64,000 nucleotides of DNA from Candidatus Gottesmanbacteria bacterium (GCA_016186795.1 JACPKY010000002.1:1003814-1067813); one strand, 5' to 3'; shown: positions 16,466-25,437, counted from the first letter of the stretch. The notes: generated by a model from the letters alone, not told the origin. Translations and numbers: made by a program.

Positions 16466-17894
16466 CAATTTTTACCATTCCTTTGGTTGCATCAACTTCA
16501 ACCATTTGCCCGTTGTTAAGTACTTTTGTTGCATTACCTGTACCAACGATGCACGGAATCCCAAATTCTCGAGAAACAATGGCAGCGTGACTGGTAATTC
16601 CTCCTTCATCGGTCACAATTGCCGCAGCTTTTCTCATAGCAGAAACGTAGTCGGGGTGAGTGGAGGGCGCAACGAGAATATTTCCAGTTTTTACTTTCTT
16701 TATATCTTTTACCCCTTTCACAATTCGTACTACTCCCCGGGCAATACCGCTTGAAGCAACTTGCCCTTTTATTTCTTCCGTTTGGTCTGAATTATCGGTC
16801 AAGTGGAACATACTAAGAGCTATTTTTACGTCTTTGCCGGCAAGACAAACAAGATTTTTGTGCACATCGAGGTAAGAAACGAACCCCTTCTTTCTATTTC
16901 GAACAAGTTTTTGTGATATTGTCCGGTGACCATCAAGAAATGTGCTGATATCTGAAATTTGGAGAAAGCTACTATCTTTTGGGTGTATTTTCATCCTCCG
17001 TGCTATTTCTCCGAAAAAGGAAAGAGCGTAGAAGACTCCTTGACGTCTGAAGTCGTCTCGGACATCTTTTATGTAGACGAACCGTTTTGCGGCAAAAAGA
17101 TAGGAGAGATCATTCTTTTTAATATGGAGTTTCTTGGCATAAAAAGAGAAAAGTTTAATTTTCTTTTTATTTATAGGCGGAAGTTGCACGATATATCTTT
17201 GAAATTCTGATCTCGTCCAAGGACTATTGTGAAGATCCAAACATGAGAGCCATTTATATTTCTCATAAAGAGTCGTAAATACATTACTTTTGAAATTTCC
17301 CTGTAGTTTGTTTCCCGCATATTGAAGTCTGAGTGCAGTTGAGGGAAAGTCAGGTGTAAAAAGTGAATCGAGAATATCCTGACGGCTGTTTTGATTATTC
17401 TGTTTTTGATACCTATCGAGAATAGATGTAGCTTCCTCTGAGATGAAATTATTGATGATAAAAGATGTCCACGCATAGACGGAATACTCAAAAAGCTTTG
17501 TTTGGTATTGTTGGTAAAGCCTTTTAAGCTGTTTATCTGTTTTAGATTTTAGATTGAGATTTGCTAGAGTTTTACAGAATCGGACATATTCTTTTCCCAA
17601 GCGGATTAACTCTCTCTCATAACGAATAAGTTTTTTCAGATTTTTGGTGTATTTTGCATTTAAAGACTCAACGACATCACGCCAGGCAGTTTCATCGATA
17701 TAGAATGCAGTATTTGGTCCTTCTGGGATGACAACCTGGTCAATTGAAGGTTTTGGGATATGGGTTTTGATAAGGTTTGAAAGACAAAGAATTGCACCTT
17801 CCGAGTACTGCACGCCATAGTCTCTGACATATATTTTTTTCCAAGAGATTGAGGGAAGCTTCTTTTGGAAAATAGGTGTAGGAATATTTTTCAT
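16458..17894 (-). CDS. Protein with C-terminal PEP-utilising mobile (phosphohistidine) domain
   Basis: 478 residues. The last 100 residues form a swivelling phosphohistidine domain as in PEP synthase and PPDK: VASSGIARGVVRIV, then ILVAPSTHPDYVSAMRKAAAIVTDEGGITSHAAIVSREFGIPCIVGT. The phospho-acceptor His is in TSHAA. The first 370 residues are helical and unrecognised, and I see neither an ATP-grasp domain nor a PEP-binding barrel. A partner supplying phosphate is therefore not visible here. It is transcribed last in a minus-strand operon after the HD protein (3-base gap) and converges on nnrD. Confidence 0.75.
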   Translation of the reverse strand: MKNIPTPIFQKKLPSISWKKIYVRDYGVQYSEGAILCLSNLIKTHIPKPSIDQVVIPEGPNTAFYIDETAWRDVVESLNAKYTKNLKKLIRYERELIRLGKEYVRFCKTLANLNLKSKTDKQLKRLYQQYQTKLFEYSVYAWTSFIINNFISEEATSILDRYQKQNNQNSRQDILDSLFTPDFPSTALRLQYAGNKLQGNFKSNVFTTLYEKYKWLSCLDLHNSPWTRSEFQRYIVQLPPINKKKIKLFSFYAKKLHIKKNDLSYLFAAKRFVYIKDVRDDFRRQGVFYALSFFGEIARRMKIHPKDSSFLQISDISTFLDGHRTISQKLVRNRKKGFVSYLDVHKNLVCLAGKDVKIALSMFHLTDNSDQTEEIKGQVASSGIARGVVRIVKGVKDIKKVKTGNILVAPSTHPDYVSAMRKAAAIVTDEGGITSHAAIVSREFGIPCIVGTGNATKVLNNGQMVEVDATKGMVKIVI

Positions 17895-17897
17895 TTC

Positions 17898-18476
17898 TTA
17901 TTCCCTAAAAATTGGCTCTTTTGAGAGTCCGAGTTCCTTCCGGACATTTTTTATGCGATTGACGTATTCCCGAAAGATCTCATCCTTCTTGTGAAGACGA
18001 TAAAAACCCTCTGCACCTGCATAGAGAGAACATTCAAAGACGTCGGCATCTTTGGCAAGCTCAACATACGGTTTTTCCGTATATACCTGTTTGTCGCTGT
18101 GACTTGCTATTGCTTCGGTGATCGTTTGTATTTCATCGAATGGAAAAGAATGAGATTTTATTAGTATGTCTTTTGCCATTTCAGCACCCAATCTAGCATG
18201 GTTAGCATATTTACCCGTCACGATAGCATAAATATCATGGAGAACGCAGATAATCTCAGTAATTTCCACGTCAAGACCGCGCTTAATAGCAAGGATTCGT
18301 CCTATTTGAACAGTTCCTGCATGATGTTTTAACTCCCAAACAACGGAGTTTTCTCTTTTGTCGTCCGGAATTTTACTCTCCAAGATCATTTTCGTAACCA
18401 GGCGTTGGATCTTTTCAGAACGAGAGAGAGTACTTCCTTTGAAGTGATGGTAGTCTTTGAGCATAGGGCTTTTCAA
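17898..18476 (-). CDS. HD-domain phosphohydrolase-like protein
   Basis: 192 residues with an HD-type metal site: an upstream His in ELKHHAGTVQIG, the HD pair in ICVLHDIYAI and a downstream IASHSD segment. Such proteins hydrolyse phosphate esters or nucleotides, but the substrate is not readable. It overlaps the PNPOx-like gene by 4 bases upstream. Confidence 0.75.
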   Translation of the reverse strand: MKSPMLKDYHHFKGSTLSRSEKIQRLVTKMILESKIPDDKRENSVVWELKHHAGTVQIGRILAIKRGLDVEITEIICVLHDIYAIVTGKYANHARLGAEMAKDILIKSHSFPFDEIQTITEAIASHSDKQVYTEKPYVELAKDADVFECSLYAGAEGFYRLHKKDEIFREYVNRIKNVRKELGLSKEPIFRE

Positions 18477-18922
18477 AGAAATATCTTATACCCTTCTGGC
18501 CCATAGAGTTCTTCATTGAAAAATTTTGTCCGAGACGGAGAAATGCGATAAATTTTACCTTTGATCTTACCGGTTTTCATACTTTGGTAATTGATAACAT
18601 TTTCAAATCCAGGATTTTTTGTATTCCAGAGCTTGAGGGCGTGTTTGATTTCTTTTTCCTCTGTAACTTCGTTGGCATTTCCTTCGATTTGCACTCCCTT
18701 CTTTTTGTCTGCTACTCTTTGATGTGAGTCAAAAATTGCAACAGCAACAGATGTATTGCCAGAAATATTTTTGCAATGTTTCGACTTCGGTTCGCTGATA
18801 AAATATAAATCTCCTGAAGCATCTTCTGCATAAAATACAGTACAGATATATGGTTTTTTCGATACAGTCGCAAGATTTAATAGCCTCTGTGTTTTGAGGA
18901 AATTTAAAATATCTTTTTTCAT
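18473..18922 (-). CDS. Pyridoxamine 5'-phosphate oxidase-like flavin-binding protein
   Basis: 149-residue split-barrel protein. The MKKDILNFLKTQRLLNLATVSKKPYICTVFYAED start, LYFISEPKSKHCKNI and VAVAIFD segments are typical of the PNPOx-like FMN/F420-binding superfamily. True PNPOx substrate residues cannot be confirmed, so it may be a general flavin reductase or haem-degrading relative. It overlaps its neighbours by 4 bases on each side. Confidence 0.75.
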   Translation of the reverse strand: MKKDILNFLKTQRLLNLATVSKKPYICTVFYAEDASGDLYFISEPKSKHCKNISGNTSVAVAIFDSHQRVADKKKGVQIEGNANEVTEEKEIKHALKLWNTKNPGFENVINYQSMKTGKIKGKIYRISPSRTKFFNEELYGPEGYKIFL

Positions 18923-19659
18923 ATAGTTGTCATATACCCGCCATCTACAACCAATATCTGTCCGGTAACATTTTTTGCTCCCGCAAGGTAGAGCATGACA
19001 TCAGCAATTTCTCCTGGCATGATCCATCGCCTAGAAAGCGTTGTTGCCAGAAGATTTTTTTCTTCTTTTTGAGATTGTTTATCCCAGAAGCGCGTTTTCG
19101 TGAATCCAGGTGCAACGGCATTGACTGTAATATTTGGTGCGAGAATCTTAGCAAGTGCTTTCGTGAAACCCGTTACTGCAGAGCGAGCCGAGGTAAACGT
19201 AAGAATACTGGTACATCCAGTCAGTCCACAGATTGAAGAAACATTGATAATTGATCCTGATTTTCTTTTCTTCATTAATTTTGCTGCTTCCTGACTGCAG
19301 TAAACCATACTGAAAAAATTTTCCTCAAATTCTTTGATCAAGTCTCTTCGGGTAATATCAAAAAATGGTTTTGGGGTAGCTAAACCCGCATTGTTAATAA
19401 GAATGTCAATCGTTCCAAAATATTCCTCTGACTCTTGGAATAACCGCTTTACTTGATTTGGATCAGAAACGTCTGCTTTTATACAGAGCGCATTTCGGCC
19501 CATTTGTTTTATCTGCTTTGCAACTTTTTCACCTTCACCGACGTCTGTTCTGCAGTTTATAACAACATTTGCACCTTCTATTGCAAATTTTATCGCTGCC
19601 TCTTTCCCGATTCCACTTGATGATCCAGTGATAAGAACAACGTGATCATTATATTTCAT
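18919..19659 (-). CDS. SDR-family protein with altered catalytic motif
   Basis: 246-residue short-chain dehydrogenase/reductase of the FabG-like type. The cofactor motif TGSSSGIGKEAA, the NNAG motif and the NVSSICG serine are present. The catalytic YxxxK reads FTSARS, so both the Tyr (Phe) and the Lys (Arg) are replaced. The surrounding fold, including ITVNAVAPGF and the C-terminal GQILVVDGGY, is intact. It may have lost oxidoreductase activity or use another mechanism. It overlaps the PNPOx-like gene by 4 bases. Confidence 0.85.
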   Translation of the reverse strand: MKYNDHVVLITGSSSGIGKEAAIKFAIEGANVVINCRTDVGEGEKVAKQIKQMGRNALCIKADVSDPNQVKRLFQESEEYFGTIDILINNAGLATPKPFFDITRRDLIKEFEENFFSMVYCSQEAAKLMKKRKSGSIINVSSICGLTGCTSILTFTSARSAVTGFTKALAKILAPNITVNAVAPGFTKTRFWDKQSQKEEKNLLATTLSRRWIMPGEIADVMLYLAGAKNVTGQILVVDGGYMTTI

Positions 19660-19661
19660 GA

Positions 19662-19925
19662 TTAGTTATTCACTTTTTCAGCGATTTTGCTGAGTTGATA
19701 GGTAATGGTAACGGCAAGGACAGTAATAAGAATGGCATAGATAAAAAGTGAAATAATCCCGCTTCCTATTGAAAGATACTCTTTTATGTAATTATTTACT
19801 AGTTCTTGAATGACATTATTCCACGCAAGAGCTGCAACAAGTCCAAAACCAGAAGTTGCCAGCGTGATCATTTGTTTAATGACTGCTTTATGGAGAGCTT
19901 TTTTCTTTTTTTGTTGTAGCGACAT
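19662..19925 (-). CDS. DUF5654-type small membrane protein
   Basis: 87 residues with two membrane segments (about 20 to 40 and 52 to 75). The MITLATSGFGLVAALAWNNVIQ segment matches the DUF5654 family, found mainly in CPR and archaea and of unknown function. I start it at 19925 (MSLQQKKKK) because a longer form from 20027 would cross the -35/-10 pair TTGACT and TATTAT. It is first in the minus-strand operon 19925 to 16458. Confidence 0.75.
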   Translation of the reverse strand: MSLQQKKKKALHKAVIKQMITLATSGFGLVAALAWNNVIQELVNNYIKEYLSIGSGIISLFIYAILITVLAVTITYQLSKIAEKVNN

Positions 19926-19932
19926 ATGGATA

Positions 19933-19960
19933 ATAATAGCAACGTGAGGCTGAAAGTCAA
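19933..19960 (-). promoter_or_regulatory. Promoter of the DUF5654-SDR-PNPOx-HD-PEP operon, leaderless
   Basis: On the minus strand, TTGACT (19960-19955), a 16-base spacer and TATTAT (19938-19933), with 7 bases to the ATG at 19925. Confidence 0.7.
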
Positions 19961-19971
19961 TCTCGGAGTGT

Positions 19972-19999
19972 TTGCTAAGGATGGGGAGTGTGAGATAAT
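19972..19999 (+). promoter_or_regulatory. Promoter of the Fic gene, leaderless
   Basis: TTGCTA (19972-19977), a 16-base spacer and GATAAT (19994-19999), with 6 bases to the ATG at 20006. Confidence 0.65.
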
Positions 20000-20005
20000 A
20001 ATGCC

Positions 20006-21055
20006 ATGTTTTCTCCAAAATATTCAATAAGTAATAGAATTCTCAAAAACATTGGAGTCGTTGAAGCATCTCGTGAAGTTATTCTCAATGCTCCGCTTCT
20101 TCCTGCGTACGAGAAAAAATTCCGTGAGGAAGCAATTGTCCGAACCGTCCACCATGGCACGCATATCGAAGGGAATGAACTAAATTTCACTGAGGCTGCT
20201 CAGGTTCTTAAAGGGAATGAAATTGTTGGAAGAGATAGAGACATTCAGGAGGTTCTAAACTACAGAAACGTATTGCGATACCTCGATTTTATTGGACAAG
20301 GTGCGGAAACTGAAGGAAAAATTACAGAAAATGTGGTTGAAAAAGTTCACGCATTCGTTGTTGAAAAACTTTTGCCAATCGAACAATGCGGTTCTTATCG
20401 GAAAACGCAAGTAGTTGTGAAAAATTCCATTACAGGAGAGATAACATTTCGTCCACCACCTGCAATTGAAGTTCCCTATCAAGTAGAAGAGTTTTTATCT
20501 TGGTTAAATGCCCTGGAAAAAGATGAACTCCACCCAGTCTTAAAAGCAGGAATAACACACTATGAGCTCGTTCGTATCCATCCATTCGTTGACGGGAATG
20601 GCCGGATGGCAAGAGCTGTTGCAACACTTGTCCTATTCCTTGAAAACTATGACATCAAGAAGTTTTTTTCACTTGAGGAGTACTACGATCGAGATGCAGT
20701 TCATTACTACGATGCCCTCAAGTCAGCATCTGGTGGAGAGTTGACAAAGTGGCTTGAGTATTTCACCCAAGGACTTTCGATTGAATTGACTCGGATTAAA
20801 GAAAAAATCCTCAAACTTTCAACAGATGTGCAACTGAAAGAGAAGCTCGGTGGGAAACAGGTCTTTCTTACAGAGCGTCAGATTGGTATTATGGAGTATA
20901 TTCAGCGTGTCGGGTACTTACAGAATCAAAGCTTTCCAGATTTATTTCCGAAAATTTCTGAAGACACCATCCTTCGGGATCTCAAAGATCTGATGGACAA
21001 AGGGATTATCAAAAAAGTAGGAAAGACGAAGGCGGCACGGTATACGCTCGGATAA
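20006..21055 (+). CDS. Fic-domain protein (probable AMPylase)
   Basis: 349 residues. The Fic core HPFVDGNGRMAR carries the catalytic His and the phosphate-binding loop. An N-terminal GTHIEGNEL segment occupies the place of the inhibitory helix of class II Fic proteins, including its Glu. A C-terminal winged-helix region (QIGIMEYIQRVGYL to the end) is common in this class. Such proteins transfer AMP to Thr or Tyr of target proteins or act as regulators. No separate antitoxin is visible, so autoinhibition is the likely control. Confidence 0.88.
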   Translation: MFSPKYSISNRILKNIGVVEASREVILNAPLLPAYEKKFREEAIVRTVHHGTHIEGNELNFTEAAQVLKGNEIVGRDRDIQEVLNYRNVLRYLDFIGQGAETEGKITENVVEKVHAFVVEKLLPIEQCGSYRKTQVVVKNSITGEITFRPPPAIEVPYQVEEFLSWLNALEKDELHPVLKAGITHYELVRIHPFVDGNGRMARAVATLVLFLENYDIKKFFSLEEYYDRDAVHYYDALKSASGGELTKWLEYFTQGLSIELTRIKEKILKLSTDVQLKEKLGGKQVFLTERQIGIMEYIQRVGYLQNQSFPDLFPKISEDTILRDLKDLMDKGIIKKVGKTKAARYTLG

Positions 21056-21059
21056 TAGT

Positions 21060-21674
21060 ATGACGGCGAAACCATTTACAGAAAGACATATCGATGAATT
21101 CGTGGGAAGGTTTTTCAATCCCGATGCGGTACCCACTCCAAGATCAGGATTTCAGTACGGACAAAATCCTTTTGCTTCTTACCTTCCGATGTTTGAAACA
21201 TTTCAGCCAGAAACAGGAAGTTTTGTTTCCACAGGTAGTGATTTTTTACTAAGAAATGTTATGCCTCTTTCCATGATACGTTTCAGCACCAATTCGGGAA
21301 GTATATATACCTCAAAAGTAATTGAAGTAGGAGAAAATGGTATTGGTGTTATTGGTGTGGTCCGGAACGATTTAATTCCCACTCACGGTTCCTCTTCCCA
21401 ATTTTATGTAGGATGGCTTATCCACCTAACTGTAGGAGATCCTGCACATTGGAGTGAATATGCAGATGCTCCAGATTATAAAGAATTTGGAAATGTTACC
21501 TATGTAAATCCACAGACAGTTCGGGAAAGGATTGAGAAAAAGATAGACGATCTCTATACCCAGTATGGGGAGTCATGGGTAGAAAAGAGTGCTACAGATA
21601 TTCCGAATAATCCAATGAATTCTGAAGTGCATATTTTTGATACTCATCCGGTTTTACATATTGAGGTCGAATAA
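21060..21674 (+). CDS. Unknown protein, 204 residues
   Basis: No recognised domain. It is soluble, without signal peptide or membrane segment, rich in Phe, Pro and Ser. It starts 4 bases after the Fic stop and ends 6 bases before the ligase start, so it belongs to the same transcript. A role as Fic partner is possible only by position. Confidence 0.6.
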   Translation: MTAKPFTERHIDEFVGRFFNPDAVPTPRSGFQYGQNPFASYLPMFETFQPETGSFVSTGSDFLLRNVMPLSMIRFSTNSGSIYTSKVIEVGENGIGVIGVVRNDLIPTHGSSSQFYVGWLIHLTVGDPAHWSEYADAPDYKEFGNVTYVNPQTVRERIEKKIDDLYTQYGESWVEKSATDIPNNPMNSEVHIFDTHPVLHIEVE

Positions 21675-21680
21675 GCATTT

Positions 21681-23450
21681 ATGACGTTTAAACACTTATC
21701 AGAATATTTCCAACAACTTGAAAAGACAACTCTCCGAAACAAGATGGTGGAGATTTTAGCCTCTCTTTTTAAGGAAGCAAATCCTGCAGAAATTGGGAAA
21801 CTTTGTTACTTGTTGCAAGGAAGAGTCGCAGCTTTGTATACAGCAGTTGAGTTTGGTGTTGCGGACAAAATGATGATTCGAGCTATATCTCAAGGTTTAG
21901 AGATTGATCAGAAAGATGTCGTTACCGAGTTTAAGAAGGAAGGAGATTTAGGAACGACTGCAGAGAAATTGAGAGTAAGGAACAAAAGAAAAGGAACACG
22001 AAATACCATTACGATTTCTGAAGTATTTACTGATTTATATAAAGTAGCTTCGTCAACAGGAGATGGGTCTCAGGAACAAAAAGTAACTATCCTTGCAGGT
22101 CTTATACGATCAGTTGACCCCTTGTCTGTTCGCTATGTTGTCAGGATTACTCTCGGGAAACTTCGCTTAGGCTTTTCGGATATGACAATGCTTGACGGAT
22201 TTTCCTGGATGGAGAAGGGGGATAAGAGTGGAAAAGAGACAATTGAGAAAGCCTACAATGTCCGGCCAGATTTAGCATACATAGGAGAAACAATTAAGAA
22301 ATATGGGATAAAAGGCCTTCATGGAGTTCCGAAACCGGGAATTCCTATTCTCATGGCAAGGGCAAACAGGCTTTCCTCTGCAGAGGATATACTTCTCAAA
22401 ATTGGCAGGTGTGCTGTGGAATACAAATACGATGGATTGAGATTGCAAGTTCACAAAGATGGAAAAATGCTCAAAATGTTCTCCCGAAATCTAGAAGATG
22501 TAACGTCAAGTTTTCCCGATATTGCCAAAGCAGTTCGCGTTCAGGTACATGTTGACTCAATTATTTTTGAGGGTGAGGTAGTTGCGTACAATCCAAAAAA
22601 TGGTGTATTTGTCCCATTTCAAGAGACGATGCAAAGGAAGAGAAAGTACGATATTGAGAAGAAGGCTCTTGAGATTCCAGTGAAACTTTTTGTCTTCGAG
22701 CTTCTTTTTTGCAACGGGAAAAGTTTTTTAGGCAGTCCTTATTTTGAACGGAAAAAGAAACTGAAGGAGGTAATCCAAAAAGGAAATACAATTGTATACG
22801 CCCAGGAACATATTGTTTCAAAAGAGGCACAAATTGATGAAATCTTTGACGATTCAGTGGAAAAGAATTTTGAAGGGATTATAGCCAAAAAGTTAGAAGG
22901 TCTTTATGAAGCGGGAGTCCGCGGATGGAATTGGATAAAGTACAAAAAGGCAATGAATAAGAAACTTACCGATACCGTCGATGTACTTGTCATGGGATAC
23001 ACAAAAGGGGAGGGGAAACGGACGTCATTTGGAGTTGGACAATTTCTTGGAGGATTATACGATGAGAAGCGTGATATGTTTGTGACGGTTTCAAAAATAG
23101 GAACAGGACTAACAGATGAGCAATTCCGAGATTTTTTTACAAGAGTAAAAAAACTTCATGCAAAAGAAAAACCACCTCTTTACGATGTTGATAAGCTACT
23201 TGAACCAGACGTATGGTTGGAGCCATCTCTTGTTGTTGAAATCGCCTGTGATGAAATTACCCGTTCTGCCGTTCATACAGCCGGAAGAGTAATGAAGCCC
23301 TCTAAATCGGGAAAAGCCTTCGCAGTAGATATTCCCGGGTATGCGCTTCGCTTCCCTCGATTGGTTAGGTTTCGTGATGACAGAAGACCTCAAGATGCAA
23401 CGACCGTTAAGGAAGTAATGAAAATGTATGGGGCGCAAGGAAAAAAATGA
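21681..23450 (+). CDS. lig: ATP-dependent DNA ligase, archaeal/eukaryal type
   Basis: 589 residues: an N-terminal DNA-binding domain, then an adenylation domain with the nucleotidyl Lys at about residue 249 in VEYKYDGLR. The EGEVVAYN motif, FEGIIAKKLEGLYEAG motif and the WIKYKK motif follow, and an OB domain closes the protein. Length and order match the replicative ligases of archaea, not the NAD-dependent LigA of most bacteria. An AAGGAAC-type repeat (21976-22003) encodes LRVRNKRKGTRN in the linker before TISEVF. It overlaps the following GT2 gene by 4 bases. Confidence 0.93.
   Translation: MTFKHLSEYFQQLEKTTLRNKMVEILASLFKEANPAEIGKLCYLLQGRVAALYTAVEFGVADKMMIRAISQGLEIDQKDVVTEFKKEGDLGTTAEKLRVRNKRKGTRNTITISEVFTDLYKVASSTGDGSQEQKVTILAGLIRSVDPLSVRYVVRITLGKLRLGFSDMTMLDGFSWMEKGDKSGKETIEKAYNVRPDLAYIGETIKKYGIKGLHGVPKPGIPILMARANRLSSAEDILLKIGRCAVEYKYDGLRLQVHKDGKMLKMFSRNLEDVTSSFPDIAKAVRVQVHVDSIIFEGEVVAYNPKNGVFVPFQETMQRKRKYDIEKKALEIPVKLFVFELLFCNGKSFLGSPYFERKKKLKEVIQKGNTIVYAQEHIVSKEAQIDEIFDDSVEKNFEGIIAKKLEGLYEAGVRGWNWIKYKKAMNKKLTDTVDVLVMGYTKGEGKRTSFGVGQFLGGLYDEKRDMFVTVSKIGTGLTDEQFRDFFTRVKKLHAKEKPPLYDVDKLLEPDVWLEPSLVVEIACDEITRSAVHTAGRVMKPSKSGKAFAVDIPGYALRFPRLVRFRDDRRPQDATTVKEVMKMYGAQGKK
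21976..22003 (+). repeat. In-frame AAGGAAC-type A-rich repeat in the ligase gene
   Basis: AAGGAACAAAAG followed by AAAAGGAACACG, resembling the stretch at 12259 in fpg. Confidence 0.5.
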
Positions 23451-24151
23451 AGGTTTCCATCATCATTCCAGCTTTCAATGAGGAAAAGTATATCGGCAAA
23501 ACTCTTACGTCGATAAGAAATCTCCGAAGAGACGGGTTGGACGTTGAAGTGGTCGTTGTCGATGCTCACTCGACGGATAAAACGGCCGCTATCGCGAAAG
23601 AATTTGGAGCACGGATTGTCAATGAGCCACACCTGGGTATCGGGTTTGCCAGACAGCAGGGTATTCTCCATGCCGGAGGTGACATTGTTGCTTTCACCGA
23701 CGCAGATACGACAGTCGGAAAAGATTGGCTCATGCAGCATGTTTCTGCACTCCAAAAACCCAATGTTGCATTGACATTTGGGATGTTCCGGGTCGTTGAT
23801 GGAAGATTTCCCTATTACCACTATATTAATTACATCCAGCCCCTCATCTATGCATTTTTGTATTACTTTGCGAAAGTTCCAATTGCATCCGGACAAAATT
23901 TAGCATTTTGGCGAAAGAAAGCACTCTCTATTGGTGGGTTTAACGACCATATTGAAGTGATGGAAGATATTGATTTAGCAGTACGGATGACAAAAATTGG
24001 AAAAGTAGTATATTTACCACACTGTACAGTTTACTCATCCGGAAGACGGTCACATGAAGGATGGCAATTTTTTACCCGCGCAACACGTGCTTCAATTCTC
24101 TATTTTTTCTTCAAAAAGAGAAATCTCGAGAAATTTCCCACGTATCGTTAG
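23447..24151 (+). CDS. Glycosyltransferase family 2
   Basis: 234-residue GT-A fold. IIIPAFNEEKYIGKTL opens the nucleotide-sugar domain, VVVDAHSTDKT and a DxD-like AFTDADTTV motif follow, and MEDIDLAVR is the acceptor-side motif. A short hydrophobic patch near residues 125 to 145 suggests membrane association. It starts the polysaccharide-related block and overlaps the ligase gene by 4 bases. Confidence 0.88.
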   Translation: MKVSIIIPAFNEEKYIGKTLTSIRNLRRDGLDVEVVVVDAHSTDKTAAIAKEFGARIVNEPHLGIGFARQQGILHAGGDIVAFTDADTTVGKDWLMQHVSALQKPNVALTFGMFRVVDGRFPYYHYINYIQPLIYAFLYYFAKVPIASGQNLAFWRKKALSIGGFNDHIEVMEDIDLAVRMTKIGKVVYLPHCTVYSSGRRSHEGWQFFTRATRASILYFFFKKRNLEKFPTYR

Positions 24152-24160
24152 TCTCCTTAG

Positions 24161-25375
24161 TTAAAAATCTACACGAAGATCAAGTGCCTTTTTCCAAAGA
24201 CGTTTGAGTTGTTGAATTGTAAACGTTGTGAGGAGTGGTTGCGGAGTAGAAAGCCGAGTTTTATCATATTGGGAGATTGTGTGTCGAAACGTATCGATGA
24301 GTTTGTCAAAAATAACTGTTTGAGTAAACTCTTCTAAGACTTTATTTCGAGCTTGTTTCCCAAGAATTTTTGTAAATGTTGGTTGTCGTAGAAGGATATC
24401 AAGGACAACGGGAAGTTGTTGTTTGATTTTTGAACTGGGAAGGACAATTCCAGCGTCACCTAGGGTTTCGCTGTTACTTCCGGCATCACTTACAACACAC
24501 GCAAGTCCTGTTGACATTGCTTCAAGAAGGGCAAGTGGCATCCCCTCAAATCGTGATGGCAAGACGAATATCTGACATGAGCGGATGATATCGACCTTCT
24601 TTTTCTCCGCGAGTATCGAACCGGTGAATATGACGTGTGGATCCTGATATTTTTCTCGAAGTGTTTCTTCCTCCTCGCCTTGTCCTACAAGAATAAGATG
24701 AGAATCTCGGATGGCGGAACTTCGGAGGAATGATTGGATAAGCACTTCTGGGTTTTTTTGAAGCGTGAGTCTCCCAAGAAATAGTATACCGCGCCTGACG
24801 GAGTGCTCTTTTGCAAAAAGTGAGGCTCCTGGCGCATAGACTTTCGGATTAACGCCATTTGGAATGACGGTAATTTTTTTGGGGTCAATGCCTTTCCGAA
24901 TATAAAAATGCGCCATCTTTTGGGTAAAAACATGAAGAAGGTTGAGTTGTCGGCACACAGGAAGGAAGAGAAGAAAAAGAGATTTTGCAAGAATCTGATA
25001 GGCATTGTGCTCCTGATTGAAGTCCGCATGCCAGACACCGGCCAAGGGAATTCTCAGTTCAAAACAAAGCCTGGGAAGAAGAAAATCCAAAGGGGAAAGA
25101 CCGATATTCGTGTAAACAATATCTGGTTTGAGTTTTTGGAGATATTTCCGAATAACCGTTAAGGTTTTTTCATGAGGCAGAATGATAAATGATCGTTTTT
25201 CAGCAAGGTAGTAAGGAAGGCGATAGATGTTTTTTTGTCGTATTGGCTTTTGTGCAAATCGAAGGATATGAACTTCGTGGCCCCGTAAGGACATGTGTTC
25301 CATGAGACGTTTATTAAACGTCACGATTCCTCCAACTTTCATTGCTTCTTCTTTATCGAGAATGACGACCTTCAT
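24161..25375 (-). CDS. Glycosyltransferase family 4
   Basis: 404-residue GT-B protein. GGIVTFNKRLMEHMSLRGHEVHIL is the N-terminal GG loop, ILFLGRLTLQKNPEVLI is the donor-domain start, and PSRFEGMPLALLEAMSTGLACVVSDAGSNSE is the donor-binding motif. It is divergent from the next GT4 with a 62-base intergenic region holding both promoters, and converges on the GT2 gene. Confidence 0.88.
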   Translation of the reverse strand: MKVVILDKEEAMKVGGIVTFNKRLMEHMSLRGHEVHILRFAQKPIRQKNIYRLPYYLAEKRSFIILPHEKTLTVIRKYLQKLKPDIVYTNIGLSPLDFLLPRLCFELRIPLAGVWHADFNQEHNAYQILAKSLFLLFLPVCRQLNLLHVFTQKMAHFYIRKGIDPKKITVIPNGVNPKVYAPGASLFAKEHSVRRGILFLGRLTLQKNPEVLIQSFLRSSAIRDSHLILVGQGEEEETLREKYQDPHVIFTGSILAEKKKVDIIRSCQIFVLPSRFEGMPLALLEAMSTGLACVVSDAGSNSETLGDAGIVLPSSKIKQQLPVVLDILLRQPTFTKILGKQARNKVLEEFTQTVIFDKLIDTFRHTISQYDKTRLSTPQPLLTTFTIQQLKRLWKKALDLRVDF

Positions 25376-25383
25376 GAAAATGT

Positions 25384-25392
25384 ATTATAGCA
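25384..25392 (-). promoter_or_regulatory. Extended -10 promoter of the minus GT4, leaderless
   Basis: On the minus strand, TGC then TATAAT (25389-25384), with 8 bases to the ATG at 25375. Confidence 0.7.
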
Positions 25393-25422
25393 GATCATAG
25401 TAGTCTTCTCTTTCCTTTCGTA

Positions 25423-25431
25423 TGCTACAAT
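25423..25431 (+). promoter_or_regulatory. Extended -10 promoter of the plus GT4, leaderless
   Basis: TGC then TACAAT (25426-25431), with 6 bases to the GTG at 25438. This spacing decides for GTG at 25438 over TTG at 25435. Confidence 0.65.
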
Positions 25432-25437
25432 GAGTTG

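Noticed and set aside
20006..21674. Fic plus downstream unknown gene as a toxin-antitoxin pair
   Set aside because: The Fic protein carries its own inhibitory-type segment, and the 204-residue neighbour has no antitoxin features. Position alone is not enough.
23390..23896. 168-codon minus-strand frame over the ligase/GT2 junction
   Set aside because: It covers two well-supported plus-strand genes with a 4-base overlap and has no independent support.
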